NCBI RefSeq assembly: GCF_024436435.1
Contig: NZ_JAFMZP010000002.1
Coordinates: 496,001-560,000 of the forward strand
Origin: Desertivirga xinjiangensis
GTDB taxonomy: Bacteria > Bacteroidota > Bacteroidia > Sphingobacteriales > Sphingobacteriaceae
DNA length: 64,000 nucleotides
Reading direction: 5' to 3'
The notes beneath the pieces were generated by a model. It was not told the origin of the DNA. It worked only from the letters and a program-made list of their open reading frames with translations, and made no database searches. This document shows, piece by piece, positions 38,272-47,506 of the stretch. The position numbers were made by a program, and so were the translations under genes. Within the stretch, counting starts at the first letter, position 1. Each line of letters starts with the position of its first letter.

Positions 38272-39378
38272 ATGAAGCGGATATCCTTCTTTCTGTTTTT
38301 AATAGGCTGTAGCCACATAGCCGCCGCACAGGTGAAAATACATAGCAAGAAATCTATTGTTAAGGTAATGAATAAGGTGGCAGACTGGCAAATCGATAGC
38401 ATTAAGAATAAAGGTTGGCGGCATGCCACTGATGACTGGACGAATGCGGTTTTATATACTGGTTTAATCGCCTATGCCGATGAAACCAGCACCAAAAAAG
38501 TCTATTCATTTCTTAAGAAACATGTGGGCGATAAGCTGCGATATCAGTTTACAACGGACTCTAACCGGTATCATGCGGATTATTACTGTGTGGGTCAGCT
38601 TTATGCCTCGCTTTATGCAAAATACAAAGAACCTCAAATGATTGCAGGTCTTAAGGAATTAGCGGACACTTTGCTGCAAAGGCCACACACCGAATCCTTG
38701 TTATGGGTAAATAAAGTAGGCAGGAGAGAATGGGCCTGGTGCGATGCACTATATATGGCGCCGCCAGCCCTGGGAATGCTAGCCAAAGCAACGAAAAATG
38801 CAGCTTACCTGGAGCTGTGTGATACATTGTGGTGGAAAACCACTGACTATTTATATGATAAGGACGAACATTTATTTTACCGGGATAGTCGGTTTTTCGA
38901 AAGGAGAGAAGTCAATGGGCAGAAAGTATTTTGGTCCAGGGGAAATGGCTGGGTGATTGCCGGCTTAGCAAGGCTGATGACGATTATGCCTGAAACTTAT
39001 TCTTCAAGAGCAAAATATGAGCAGCTTTTTAAGGATTTGGCTAAAAGGATAAGTACTTTACAGCAAGAAGATGGCACATGGAGAACCAGTTTATTAGATC
39101 CGGCATCTTATCCTTCGAAAGAAACCAGTGGAACTGCCTTTTTTTGTTATGCCATAGCATGGGGAATGAACAATGGTCTGTTAGATAAAAACACATATTT
39201 GCCAGTGGTAAATAGAGCCTGGTCCGAGCTGGTTAATTGTGTACATGCAGACGGAATGCTGGGTTTCGTACAACCCATTGGCAACAAGGCAAAAGCCGGG
39301 ATCAAAGCTACGGATACTGAGGTTTACGGTGTAGGTGGTTTTCTACTTGCCGGAGCCGAGCTGCTAAAACTGAAATGA
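38272..39378 (+). CDS. GH105 unsaturated uronyl/rhamnogalacturonyl hydrolase
   Basis: The 368-residue protein has a signal peptide (MKRISFFLFLIGCSHIAAAQ) and an alpha6/alpha6 barrel. Family motifs include GWRHATDDWTNAVLYTGLIA, WAWCDALYMAPPALGMLA, FWSRGNGWVIAGLARLM and KETSGTAFFCYAIAWG. GH105 enzymes (YteR/YesR type) remove 4,5-unsaturated uronic acids left by polysaccharide lyases. Its presence implies that a lyase acts on an acidic backbone or branch, although no certain lyase gene is in view apart from the two beta-helix candidates. ATG at 38260 is an alternative start; 38272 gives the best signal peptide. Confidence 0.9.
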   Translation: MKRISFFLFLIGCSHIAAAQVKIHSKKSIVKVMNKVADWQIDSIKNKGWRHATDDWTNAVLYTGLIAYADETSTKKVYSFLKKHVGDKLRYQFTTDSNRYHADYYCVGQLYASLYAKYKEPQMIAGLKELADTLLQRPHTESLLWVNKVGRREWAWCDALYMAPPALGMLAKATKNAAYLELCDTLWWKTTDYLYDKDEHLFYRDSRFFERREVNGQKVFWSRGNGWVIAGLARLMTIMPETYSSRAKYEQLFKDLAKRISTLQQEDGTWRTSLLDPASYPSKETSGTAFFCYAIAWGMNNGLLDKNTYLPVVNRAWSELVNCVHADGMLGFVQPIGNKAKAGIKATDTEVYGVGGFLLAGAELLKLK

Positions 39379-39394
39379 AAGCTGGTAGCTTTTC
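39377..39394 (+). terminator. Short stem-loop overlapping the GH105 stop
   Basis: AAAGCT, loop GGT, AGCTTT followed by TC gives a 6-bp stem right at the end of the GH105 gene. It is weak as a terminator. Confidence 0.3.
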
Positions 39395-39514
39395 GATTTA
39401 AGCGTAGATCTTAGAAGCTTTGAATTCTGTGCGTGATAGGTTGTTTATCATGTAGAAACAGTATAAGTGTAGCGATATGTTCTTTAATTTCGTCATGTGT
39501 CTAAATATTTTTTA

Positions 39515-40675
39515 ATGAGACACAATTTTTTTATACTCGCAATCCTTGTTGTTTTAACAGCATGTAAAAAAGATAATGGCCCTGGAAACGAACCAGAGGT
39601 GAAAGAACTTCAAGTGCTAGGTTGGTCACAGGCGAAAGATAATACTAATTTTGTGCCCACTTTATGGACGGGTGGCGGCCAACTTAAACGGCAACTTAGC
39701 TTCCTGCCGATTTTGAACGACGCACGTTATAGGATGGCATTTAGTTCTCAGCTGGAAGGTAAGCCGGTCTATTTTGGGATAGAAGATACCCAGTCTCCCT
39801 CAAACACAAAAGCAGTTATGTGGCAGGGAGCTGAAGGTGGCCTTAAAACGATTCTTTCTGAAAAGACCCTTCACCTAGTTCAACAGGAGCGTATTAATGG
39901 TTTCTCGGTGAATCCGCTTACCAATGACATCTATGTACTGGCATCTGACCGGGATTACTACTATTATTACGAGATCAGCGATGGCGGAAACAGTATCGTA
40001 AGGACTTCGGTGAATGCAGGAGCGCACGGAGAACCTGTTTATATCCAGGCAAGTGGTGCAGATATTCATTTGTTGACAGTCACGCAGATTTATAGCGATG
40101 CTGTGCCTGAAGGAAAAACAATCATTAGACATTTGAAAAATGATGTCCTCTATGCAACTTATGAGATAGCTCTTAATGAAGAGGAATATTTGTGGAATAA
40201 CCTTTTTGTTGGTACTGCTACAATTGAAAATAATGTATGTCATTTATTGGCTGTTGCCGATCAGTCTCGTGATTATTATTATCTGAAGCTAAGTAAAGAT
40301 GTGCCTGTTGTACAAAAGCCAATTCAGATTGATGGATATACACCTTCTTTTGGTTCAGAAACCGGAAGTATCACTTCAGGATCGGGAGTATTCGAGAATG
40401 GACATTTTTATTTAGCTGCGAGAAGAGATGCCAGGGATGTGGCTTGTCTGATAGTTGATGTGAGACCGGAAGCTCCCACTACCCGTAAAGTTGTGCTGGA
40501 AGCTCCACAATTATATACTACTTATACTGCGTTTAAGACTTATAAATATGGAGATGATATCTATATCAACGGAGTGGCCGACTCTTTTGGAGTTTACTGG
40601 AAGAACGGAAAGCTTGTTGTGCCTGATAACAACGGTTTGAACATGTCACGGATTGGCTACATTAGTTTTCAATAG
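39515..40675 (+). CDS. Hypothetical lipoprotein, propeller-like
   Basis: The 386-residue protein has a lipoprotein signal (ILVVLTACKKD). I do not recognise the family. The body contains regularly spaced short beta-strands with turns (LWTGGGQLKRQL, VYFGIEDTQ, IYVLASDRDYYYYY, VYIQASGADIHLL), which suggests a six- or seven-bladed propeller. It is likely a periplasmic or surface-bound protein, perhaps glycan-binding. ATG at 39515 is chosen over GTG at 39497 because it begins the signal. It stands alone between GH105 and a convergent GH31 gene. Confidence 0.65.
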   Translation: MRHNFFILAILVVLTACKKDNGPGNEPEVKELQVLGWSQAKDNTNFVPTLWTGGGQLKRQLSFLPILNDARYRMAFSSQLEGKPVYFGIEDTQSPSNTKAVMWQGAEGGLKTILSEKTLHLVQQERINGFSVNPLTNDIYVLASDRDYYYYYEISDGGNSIVRTSVNAGAHGEPVYIQASGADIHLLTVTQIYSDAVPEGKTIIRHLKNDVLYATYEIALNEEEYLWNNLFVGTATIENNVCHLLAVADQSRDYYYLKLSKDVPVVQKPIQIDGYTPSFGSETGSITSGSGVFENGHFYLAARRDARDVACLIVDVRPEAPTTRKVVLEAPQLYTTYTAFKTYKYGDDIYINGVADSFGVYWKNGKLVVPDNNGLNMSRIGYISFQ

Positions 40676-40782
40676 GTTTTTTGGGTGATTTGGGGAAAGG
40701 GGGGAGCAACGGTAGCTTCTGGGAAGTACTTTTTTAAGCTATGTTGGTAATTCTAAGGAACCTATAGAAGTGGTCCTAACCT

Positions 40783-40806
40783 AAGGACGGCTAGATGGCC
40801 GTCCTT
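40783..40806. terminator. Hairpin between convergent genes
   Basis: AAGGACGGC and GCCGTCCTT form a perfect 9-bp stem with loop TAGATG, extendable by CC/GG across one mismatch. It lies between the ends of the plus-strand lipoprotein and the minus-strand GH31 and can serve both. There is no T run. Confidence 0.6.
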
Positions 40807-40838
40807 TGGTAATCAATGACTTCTCGTACTCATTTTCG

Positions 40839-42962
40839 CTAATTTGCCGGGACTGATATCTTGATCTTGTTACCTTTTTGAGGGTTACTATACATAATCC
40901 CCTTGGAGGTGACCAGCCCTATGCGGTAAACTTGATTAATCTTGCGTTTGCCGGCGATTTGTTTGACCGTGACCGTCAGATCAGATCCTTTCGTTTCTGC
41001 CTGGTAGTTCAATAGGGTATAGTCACCTTGGGTGTAGCCAAAGCCGTCTTTAGCATCGTCATAAAGTGATCCGGAAGCATTCCCTTTCTGGTCAGGATTA
41101 ATAAGTAAGGTAATTTCCTCTGCATTGTATTCTTCAGTGCTTTGGAAAACTTTTCCGACCGGCACTATCGCACCTGCTCTTATTTTTATCTGAGCCTGAT
41201 AGCCATCATCATAATCCTCGAGAGTAATATTGCGCCAGTTACCATTAGGTAACTTAACGTTTTTCGCCCAGCGGGGTACAATAATCAATTCACTGCCAAG
41301 CATAAAGGCTTCTTCCTCCGCACGAAGGGAAGGGTCCTTTACATCGGCAAAAAACAGAGGCTGCATGACTGGCATTCCGGAAACGGATGCCTCTCTAAAC
41401 AAGGAATAAAGATAAGGCATCAGTTTGTATCTGCGGTTAATCGCGGTGCGTGATGCCCGCTCGGTTTTCTCTCCGAAGGCCCAGGGCTCCTGAGAGACGG
41501 TTTCGATGGAAGTGTGATTTCTGCAGAATGGATAGTATGCACCCAGCGCGATCCACTGACTAAATAATTCGGCACTGCAGTCGCCAGAAAATCCGCCGAT
41601 ATCCGGACCGCTGAATGGCTGGCCTGAAAGACCTAAATTGATGGACATCGGTATCGAGGTTTTCAGATGTTCGAAGGAAGACTTGTTATCTCCGGTCCAT
41701 GTGGCGGCATAACGCTGTCCGCCAAGGAAATTTGATCTGGAAAGTACAAATGGTCTTTTACCTGGGTTCGCATCCAGAATGCCCTTACGGGTAGCCTGCA
41801 CCATCATCATGCCGTAGATATTATGGTAGCGCAAATGCGGACCATCAGGGAAACTGTTGCCGCCTTTATGCATGTTATCCGGGGGCATTGATCCTTCCGG
41901 ACCATTAAAAACCGAAGGTTCATTCATATCGTTCCACACTCCGTCTATCCCAAGGTCCATGAAATTTTTGTATAAAGACGACCACCAAGTTTGTACTTCC
42001 GGATTTATAAAATCTGGAAACACACATTGTTCTGGCCAAACTTTGCCTACGTATGGCTGGTTGCGGCTGTTCTTAATCCAATAGTTTCTTTCTTCGCCTT
42101 CATCATAAACTTCATAACCAGCTTGTTTCTTAACCCCCGGATCAATCATATAAACCGATTTTACATTTTTGCTGTGCAGATAATTATTAAGTTCCTTCGG
42201 ATCCGGATAGCCCTTAGGGTCGAAGGTGAAGATTTTGAATTCGTCCATATAGTTGATATCCATCCATATCACATCAATGGGAATTTTCTTCGACCGGAAA
42301 TTGTCGGCTATTTCTTTAACTTGTCCTTGCGGATAGTATGAAAAACGTGATTGCTGATATCCCAATGCCCACATCGGAGGGAGCTGCATAGTACCGGTTA
42401 GGCTTGCTAAACACTTAATTACTTCCTGGGGTGATTTTTTCTCAATAACAATTACTCTAAATGTCGGACCATCGCTGATGATCTGGATGGATTCGCCAAG
42501 TTTGATCTGCTGTTTCCACGTATGGTCTGCTAATATTCCGAAGGCGGTGCCCTCTTTTCGAACGCCCAGCACCCATGGGTGCGACTGATAGAGTCTTTCG
42601 CCATTAAATTGAAGATAATTTCCGTTATCTGAGTTCCATAAGGTAACGTTTTTACCGTTTCTGAGCAGACTACCTGTAACCTCACCGGTACCATACAGGT
42701 CAGTTCCAGGTTCGTATTTAATTTCTACTATGGATTTTCCTGCTATGGACTTGAACTCCGGGAGCAGCGTCCATTTTTCAGGCAGATCGTATTTCTTATG
42801 AAGTGTGTGGATGACTGCAGGAGAGGGGAGGGTTTGAACGGAATCAAAGTCTTTCGGATAGAAGACAGCTATGTCCTTTTCGACTCTAAACGACAGTTGA
42901 GCAAAGCTGTAGCAGAAGTAGAAATTAAATAAAAGAAGGACTAAGAACCGATTAGCTTTCAT
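40839..42962 (-). CDS. GH31 alpha-glucosidase-type hydrolase
   Basis: The 707-residue protein has a signal peptide (to about residue 21). A galactose-mutarotase-like N-terminal domain is followed by the GH31 barrel: PIDVIWMDINYMD, GVWNDMNEPSVF with nucleophile D345, ATWTGDNKSSFEHL with acid-base D425, and GPDIGGFSG. These residues fit alpha-glucosidases of the glucosidase II group, though GH31 also contains alpha-xylosidases and others. Being exported, it would trim alpha-glucose from the imported oligosaccharide. It is transcribed on the minus strand, downstream of the lectin-propeller lipoprotein gene, with a strong hairpin between the two. Confidence 0.92.
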   Translation of the reverse strand: MKANRFLVLLLFNFYFCYSFAQLSFRVEKDIAVFYPKDFDSVQTLPSPAVIHTLHKKYDLPEKWTLLPEFKSIAGKSIVEIKYEPGTDLYGTGEVTGSLLRNGKNVTLWNSDNGNYLQFNGERLYQSHPWVLGVRKEGTAFGILADHTWKQQIKLGESIQIISDGPTFRVIVIEKKSPQEVIKCLASLTGTMQLPPMWALGYQQSRFSYYPQGQVKEIADNFRSKKIPIDVIWMDINYMDEFKIFTFDPKGYPDPKELNNYLHSKNVKSVYMIDPGVKKQAGYEVYDEGEERNYWIKNSRNQPYVGKVWPEQCVFPDFINPEVQTWWSSLYKNFMDLGIDGVWNDMNEPSVFNGPEGSMPPDNMHKGGNSFPDGPHLRYHNIYGMMMVQATRKGILDANPGKRPFVLSRSNFLGGQRYAATWTGDNKSSFEHLKTSIPMSINLGLSGQPFSGPDIGGFSGDCSAELFSQWIALGAYYPFCRNHTSIETVSQEPWAFGEKTERASRTAINRRYKLMPYLYSLFREASVSGMPVMQPLFFADVKDPSLRAEEEAFMLGSELIIVPRWAKNVKLPNGNWRNITLEDYDDGYQAQIKIRAGAIVPVGKVFQSTEEYNAEEITLLINPDQKGNASGSLYDDAKDGFGYTQGDYTLLNYQAETKGSDLTVTVKQIAGKRKINQVYRIGLVTSKGIMYSNPQKGNKIKISVPAN

Positions 42963-43071
42963 GCTTAAATTTGTTGATTATCAAATGATGAGGTTTGTAA
43001 ATATTTATCAGGAAATTAAATGGTAATAATGCAGTAGAACACATGTTTATCCCGCTAATTTTAGAGGAGGG

Positions 43072-43116
43072 TTTTGTAATTCTATCTGAGCTTTCAAGGC
43101 TCAGATAGAATCAAAA
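43072..43116 (-). terminator. Long hairpin after the lectin-propeller lipoprotein
   Basis: A perfect 13-bp stem (43079-43091 with 43099-43111) and 7-nt loop extends by TTTTG/CAAAA (43072-43076 with 43112-43116) across a 2-nt bulge. It starts 3 nt past the stop of the minus-strand lipoprotein gene. The outside flank is not T-rich, so it may act as a factor-dependent terminator or mRNA 3'-end stabiliser. Confidence 0.65.
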
Positions 43117-43118
43117 TA

Positions 43119-45038
43119 TTATAATCCAAACATTTCGTACGGAATACGCACACCTTTTACCCTATAATAGTAGGGATCGTAGTTGCCGTCGCTTTCCTTT
43201 ATCGCCCCGTCACCCGTATTCACGCAAGCGCCGAAATTGATGCTGTACGTTAGTAGTAACTCCCTTTTTCCGTTGTCTGCATGTGCATGTATCAATGGCG
43301 TATAAACTCTTGCATTAGAGCCTTTATAAAACTCGGTGAAATGGTATACCATTCTTTGATTAATAAAAGGACCTGTAGGACTTGTTGAAGTAGCGATGTA
43401 CATTTTAAGGGAAGGAATATCACAATAAAATCCCTGCTCCATGGTCAGATGAATGTATTTGCCATTTAAGTAGCTTACAAAGTTAGTACCTTTGCCTTTG
43501 GCCACATGGGCGTTAGATACTATCGACGCAGTTGCTACCCAGGCATTTCCGTTCCAGAATGTCCAGTCCAGCGGGTTGTTTTGCGGATAGCGGGCAGTGT
43601 AAAGATATGTTTCAAATCCGAAACTATTAGGATCAGTTCTAGTTCCGAATACATAGACAAAACCGTCGTTGGCTTTCACCATTCCGGATGCATAACCAAT
43701 AAGTTTTTCCGAAGCTGTCAACCCTGCCGGCGCCAGACGTTCTGTTTTCCAGTGATTTGCGGTAACAGGGCTAAGCTTAAACAAGGATTGATGATCGTCG
43801 TCGGTACCCAAACCTTGTCCTTCTCTGTTGTGAAGGTAGACATCATCACCGATTTGCACCCCTGCACCGGGCCAGCTCCAGGTTTTACCAGGGTATTTAG
43901 GAATGAGGTTCCCGATACCTCCATTTGCTCTTCCGTCAGCCGTCATCATTGGTGCAGCCGGGCTCCAGTTGGTGGCCGAAGGTTGAATGATAACCGAATT
44001 AGTGTAAGAAATGAAGTGGTTTCCAAAAAGGTTCCCATTAGGAGCCAGGGATCCCTGATACCAGGCATCCTGAGTTACCCAAAGCACTCGCCCGTCAGAT
44101 AACGGAATACTATTGCCCTGATCGAAAGCCACCGAACCGGTTGTCCTGTTGAAGAAATTAGTTACATCTCCATCACGATAACTGTCATTTGGAAGCTTGG
44201 TTATTACCCATTTTTGTTTGTCGGCGTTTAATTTAGTTTCCTGCGTGATCTGTACATTGTTGCCATTTCCGCTCATGGTAAGAAAGAGTCCGTTAGCTTT
44301 ATTAGAAATTTCATATTTCCCTTCCTGAGTAGATTCTTCGATTTTCCACAACTGCACATCGTTTGTATTCTTTAGCTCCCACTTCTGTTTTATCGGCAGA
44401 CCAGCAGCGGAACCGTTTCCTGCATTTAAGAACAAGCCGCTAAACAGGTTTCTAATCTGATAATATTTCACACCAGCTACTGTGGAGTTGTAAATGATAT
44501 GCCATTCCTGCCACCTGTTTAAGTTCTCGCCACTGCTGATCTCGGCCTCAGCAACATTCATTCCCGCGTTATCGAGATACTTTTCGTTAAAGTTACTGTT
44601 TCCTGTCACTTGCATCACCCTCGAGTTCACTGCGCTGGCAATACTATAAGTGGCATAGTCGGTGATGTTTGTTTCAAAGATCCTGAATTCAACTTCCCAC
44701 TTTCTGCTTTGCCCTGAGGCAGCAGTAATAGTGTATGTAACAGTTTTATTTACCGATACATCAATAACTTCTCCCGATGCAGGACTGATAATTGCGTCGT
44801 CCGAAATTTCGATGATCGGCTTCAAGGCTTTGAGGTTGGCGTCCGGCTTTACCCTGACCAATACCTTATAGTTTTCATTTTCGGAGTAGATGCTCGCACT
44901 TCCATATTGGCCAGCCTCCAATGTGAAATTTTTGATCATCCTGCCGGGACTTGGTGGCTGAAGGTGATCTTTTTTACAAGAGATTATTAAAATAAAAGCT
45001 ACAAAATAGAACAGGTTTCTCTTTATTAAAGCATTCAT
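43119..45038 (-). CDS. Lipoprotein with Ig-like, ricin-B-type lectin and beta-propeller (DUF5005/DUF4185-like) domains
   Basis: From ATG at 45038 the product has 639 residues with a lipobox (ILIISCKKDH). Residues about 30-125 resemble a DUF5018-type surface domain (NFTLEAGQYGSASIYSENEN). Residues about 135-290 form a ricin-B/CBM13-like beta-trefoil with QW-type repeats (RWQEWHI, VQLWKIEE, KQKWVITK). The remaining 345 residues look like a five-bladed propeller (VLWVTQDAWYQGSL, FVYVFGTRTDPNS, MYIATSTSPTGPF), close in pattern to DUF5005/DUF4185 proteins and reminiscent of GH43-type folds. It is probably a surface glycan-binding protein or a hydrolase. It is divergent from GH92-2, and its promoter carries a LacI-type operator. 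Confidence 0.75.
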   Translation of the reverse strand: MNALIKRNLFYFVAFILIISCKKDHLQPPSPGRMIKNFTLEAGQYGSASIYSENENYKVLVRVKPDANLKALKPIIEISDDAIISPASGEVIDVSVNKTVTYTITAASGQSRKWEVEFRIFETNITDYATYSIASAVNSRVMQVTGNSNFNEKYLDNAGMNVAEAEISSGENLNRWQEWHIIYNSTVAGVKYYQIRNLFSGLFLNAGNGSAAGLPIKQKWELKNTNDVQLWKIEESTQEGKYEISNKANGLFLTMSGNGNNVQITQETKLNADKQKWVITKLPNDSYRDGDVTNFFNRTTGSVAFDQGNSIPLSDGRVLWVTQDAWYQGSLAPNGNLFGNHFISYTNSVIIQPSATNWSPAAPMMTADGRANGGIGNLIPKYPGKTWSWPGAGVQIGDDVYLHNREGQGLGTDDDHQSLFKLSPVTANHWKTERLAPAGLTASEKLIGYASGMVKANDGFVYVFGTRTDPNSFGFETYLYTARYPQNNPLDWTFWNGNAWVATASIVSNAHVAKGKGTNFVSYLNGKYIHLTMEQGFYCDIPSLKMYIATSTSPTGPFINQRMVYHFTEFYKGSNARVYTPLIHAHADNGKRELLLTYSINFGACVNTGDGAIKESDGNYDPYYYRVKGVRIPYEMFGL

Positions 45039-45076
45039 TGGTTTAATTATTTGGTTCAATCTTAGTAAGTGAACGA

Positions 45077-45107
45077 TAAAGATATGCGTTAAAAAACGTT
45101 TTAGCAA
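45077..45107 (-). promoter_or_regulatory. Promoter with LacI-type operator for the lectin-propeller gene
   Basis: On the minus strand TTG (45107-45105), 20 nt and TATCTTTA (45084-45077) form a -33/-7 pair; the -7 is one base off TAnnTTTG. The spacer contains CTAAAACGTTTT, a 10-bp palindrome AAAACGTTTT centred on CG as in LacI-family operators. The 15-mer TTGCTAAAACGTTTT recurs exactly at 57922-57936. The predicted transcript start is about 30 nt before the ATG. Confidence 0.6.
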
Positions 45108-45254
45108 GAGAGTCTGGAAAGAATTTTTTGTGGAAAATTTATTCGTTTATCAAAAAAAATGAGTTTGCGTGTTCACTGCTGGCTTTTTGCACACCGTTAA
45201 GCATCTAAAAAAAATATTCTATCAAATAAATTTTAAAGCGCATTTTAATAATTA

Positions 45255-45268
45255 GCTAAATCGTTTTA
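45255..45268 (+). promoter_or_regulatory. LacI-type operator upstream of GH92-2
   Basis: GCTAAATCGTTTTA differs by one base from GCTAAAACGTTTTA and ends 37 nt before the GH92-2 start codon. The -33 and -7 boxes around it are poor, so the promoter position here is less clear than at the other two sites. Confidence 0.45.
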
Positions 45269-45305
45269 TATTGCAGCCCATTTAAACCAAAAACATACTC
45301 TATAC

Positions 45306-47483
45306 ATGTGCATAAGGAAGATCACTTTGCTGCTACTAAGCGGCGTCGCACTAACGCAAATAAGGACTACAGCCCAGGAAAATAGCTACCCGCATAAGGT
45401 GAATACGCGAATTGGAACGGAGGGTAAAGGAGCCAGCGCTCATGAGGCTTACCTCGAAGCCGGCTATACTTTTCCCGGTGCGATGTATCCCTTTGGTATG
45501 GCTCAGTTTACACCAACTTTTTTTCATCCAAACAAGGGTTTTGTTATCAACCAAATGAGTGGTGCAGGTTGTGAGCATATGGGCAATTTACCATTATTGC
45601 CACTACCAGGTGAACTGAAATCTTCTCCTGAAGACATGTTGGGTTATAAGCCGGAGTTTAAAATAAGAAATGCGTATGCCGGTTTTTATGAGGTTCTTGA
45701 CAGGGGAGGGGTAAACAGTGCGCTCACCGTAACCACAAGAACGGGTATGGGAAAGTTTGACTTTCCCGCTAATAACAGCGCCGCTTCAATTATTATTGGT
45801 ACAGGTTTAAATGCCACTACTATGAAGGAAGCTAATGTGAATATTACAAGTAACAGAAGTTTTGAAGGTTTTGCGGATGGGGGCGCTTTCTGCGGCACTC
45901 CGGTTAGCTACCGTATTTATTTTGCAGCCGAATTTGACACAGAGGCCGCGGGTTTTGGAACTTGGCAAGGCGAGAAACTAAAAAGAGGTAACAGGCAGGA
46001 GACGCAGCCAGGTACAGGTATTTATTTTACGTTCAAAACTGCCGGAGGTAAAAGTGTACTATATAAAGTTGGCATTTCTTATGTGTCATTGGCAAATGCT
46101 AAGGAGAATTTAAAAACGGAAAACCCTGGATGGGACTTCAATAAAATAAAAAATTCGGCTATAGCAGCCTGGAATAAACAGCTGAGTAAAATTGAGGTAA
46201 AAGGTGGTTCACGTGATCGTACCACACAATTCTACACTCATTTGTACAGGGCGCTTGCTCACCCAAATGTTTTTAATGACGTTAACGGTGAATATATTGG
46301 CGGAGATAACAAGGTTCATCAGGCCAGGGGATTTAACTATTACACGGCTTTCAGCAATTGGGATACCTATAGAACGCAGACGCAATTGATCAGCATGCTG
46401 GCCCCGAAGGAAACATCGGATATGATGAAATCAATATTGCTGTTTGCTGAGCAAAGTGGTGGAGGTTTTCCTCGTTGGGTGTTAAACAGTACCGAAACGG
46501 GAATTATGCAGGGTGATCCGACTGCAGCTATGGTTTCGGTAGCTCATTCATTCGGCGCAAACGATTTCGATACACGGAAGGCCCTTCAGATTATGAAAAA
46601 AGGCGCCGAAGATCCATCGGCGAGATCCCAGGACCAGCTTACCCGGCCATTTCTAAAACAGTACCTTGAAAAAGGCTATATGAATGCCTCCATGATGCTT
46701 GAATATACTACTGCGGATTTCGCTATTGCTCAGTTCGCTAAACAAGCTTTGGCAGATGATGTAACCTACAAGCAATATTTAAAACGAGCTCAGAATTGGA
46801 AAAACCTCTACCATCCTGAAACCAAATGGCTAAACTCCAGGAATGAAAACGGAACCTGGAAAAAACATGACGAAGACTGGAGAGAAGCAAGCTATAAAAA
46901 TTACTTCTGGATGGTTCCTTACAACCTCGGCAAACTGATCGATACAATTGGAGGCAAAGACGTAGCGGAAAAAAGACTAGACGAGTTTTTCGTAAGGTTG
47001 GATGCTTCATATTCGCAGGAATGGTTTGCGGCAGGAAACGAACCTGATTTTCAAGCGCCCTGGATTTATAACTGGACAAATGCACCATATAAGACGCAGG
47101 CTCTTGTAAAGCGAATTATCAGGGAACAGTATCGCAATAAAAATAATGGCTTGCCTGGCAATGATGATTTGGGGGCAATGGGTGCCTGGTATGTCTTTGC
47201 TAACATCGGTTTATATCCGGTGATCCCGGGAGTTGCTGGATTTTCGGTAAACAGTCCTTCCTTTAGTTCAGTGAAAGTCCATTTGAAAAATGGTACGATC
47301 GACATTCTGGGTGGTGATGAAAAGCTTGAATATATTGAATCCTTGAAACTGAATGGCAAGCCCTTAAACAGCACCTGGATAGAATGGGAGCATTTAAAGA
47401 ATGGCGCCAGGCTTAATTTTAAGCTTTCTAATCAAATAAGTAAAACCTGGGGTACAAAAATAAGTCCTCCTTCTTACAATTAG
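45306..47483 (+). CDS. GH92 alpha-mannosidase 2
   Basis: The 725-residue protein has a signal peptide (to about residue 23). GH92 motifs are present but divergent at the N-terminus: VNTRIGTEGKGASAHEAYLEAGYTFPGAMYPFGMAQF, GAGCEHMG, YYTAFSNWDTYRTQ and NNGLPGNDDLGAMGAWYVFANIGLYP. It begins the long plus-strand run of block B and has a LacI-type site before it. It is expected to be an exported exo-alpha-mannosidase; linkage cannot be told from sequence. Confidence 0.93.
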   Translation: MCIRKITLLLLSGVALTQIRTTAQENSYPHKVNTRIGTEGKGASAHEAYLEAGYTFPGAMYPFGMAQFTPTFFHPNKGFVINQMSGAGCEHMGNLPLLPLPGELKSSPEDMLGYKPEFKIRNAYAGFYEVLDRGGVNSALTVTTRTGMGKFDFPANNSAASIIIGTGLNATTMKEANVNITSNRSFEGFADGGAFCGTPVSYRIYFAAEFDTEAAGFGTWQGEKLKRGNRQETQPGTGIYFTFKTAGGKSVLYKVGISYVSLANAKENLKTENPGWDFNKIKNSAIAAWNKQLSKIEVKGGSRDRTTQFYTHLYRALAHPNVFNDVNGEYIGGDNKVHQARGFNYYTAFSNWDTYRTQTQLISMLAPKETSDMMKSILLFAEQSGGGFPRWVLNSTETGIMQGDPTAAMVSVAHSFGANDFDTRKALQIMKKGAEDPSARSQDQLTRPFLKQYLEKGYMNASMMLEYTTADFAIAQFAKQALADDVTYKQYLKRAQNWKNLYHPETKWLNSRNENGTWKKHDEDWREASYKNYFWMVPYNLGKLIDTIGGKDVAEKRLDEFFVRLDASYSQEWFAAGNEPDFQAPWIYNWTNAPYKTQALVKRIIREQYRNKNNGLPGNDDLGAMGAWYVFANIGLYPVIPGVAGFSVNSPSFSSVKVHLKNGTIDILGGDEKLEYIESLKLNGKPLNSTWIEWEHLKNGARLNFKLSNQISKTWGTKISPPSYN

Positions 47484-47506
47484 ACTACAATTAAACCATC
47501 ACACGA

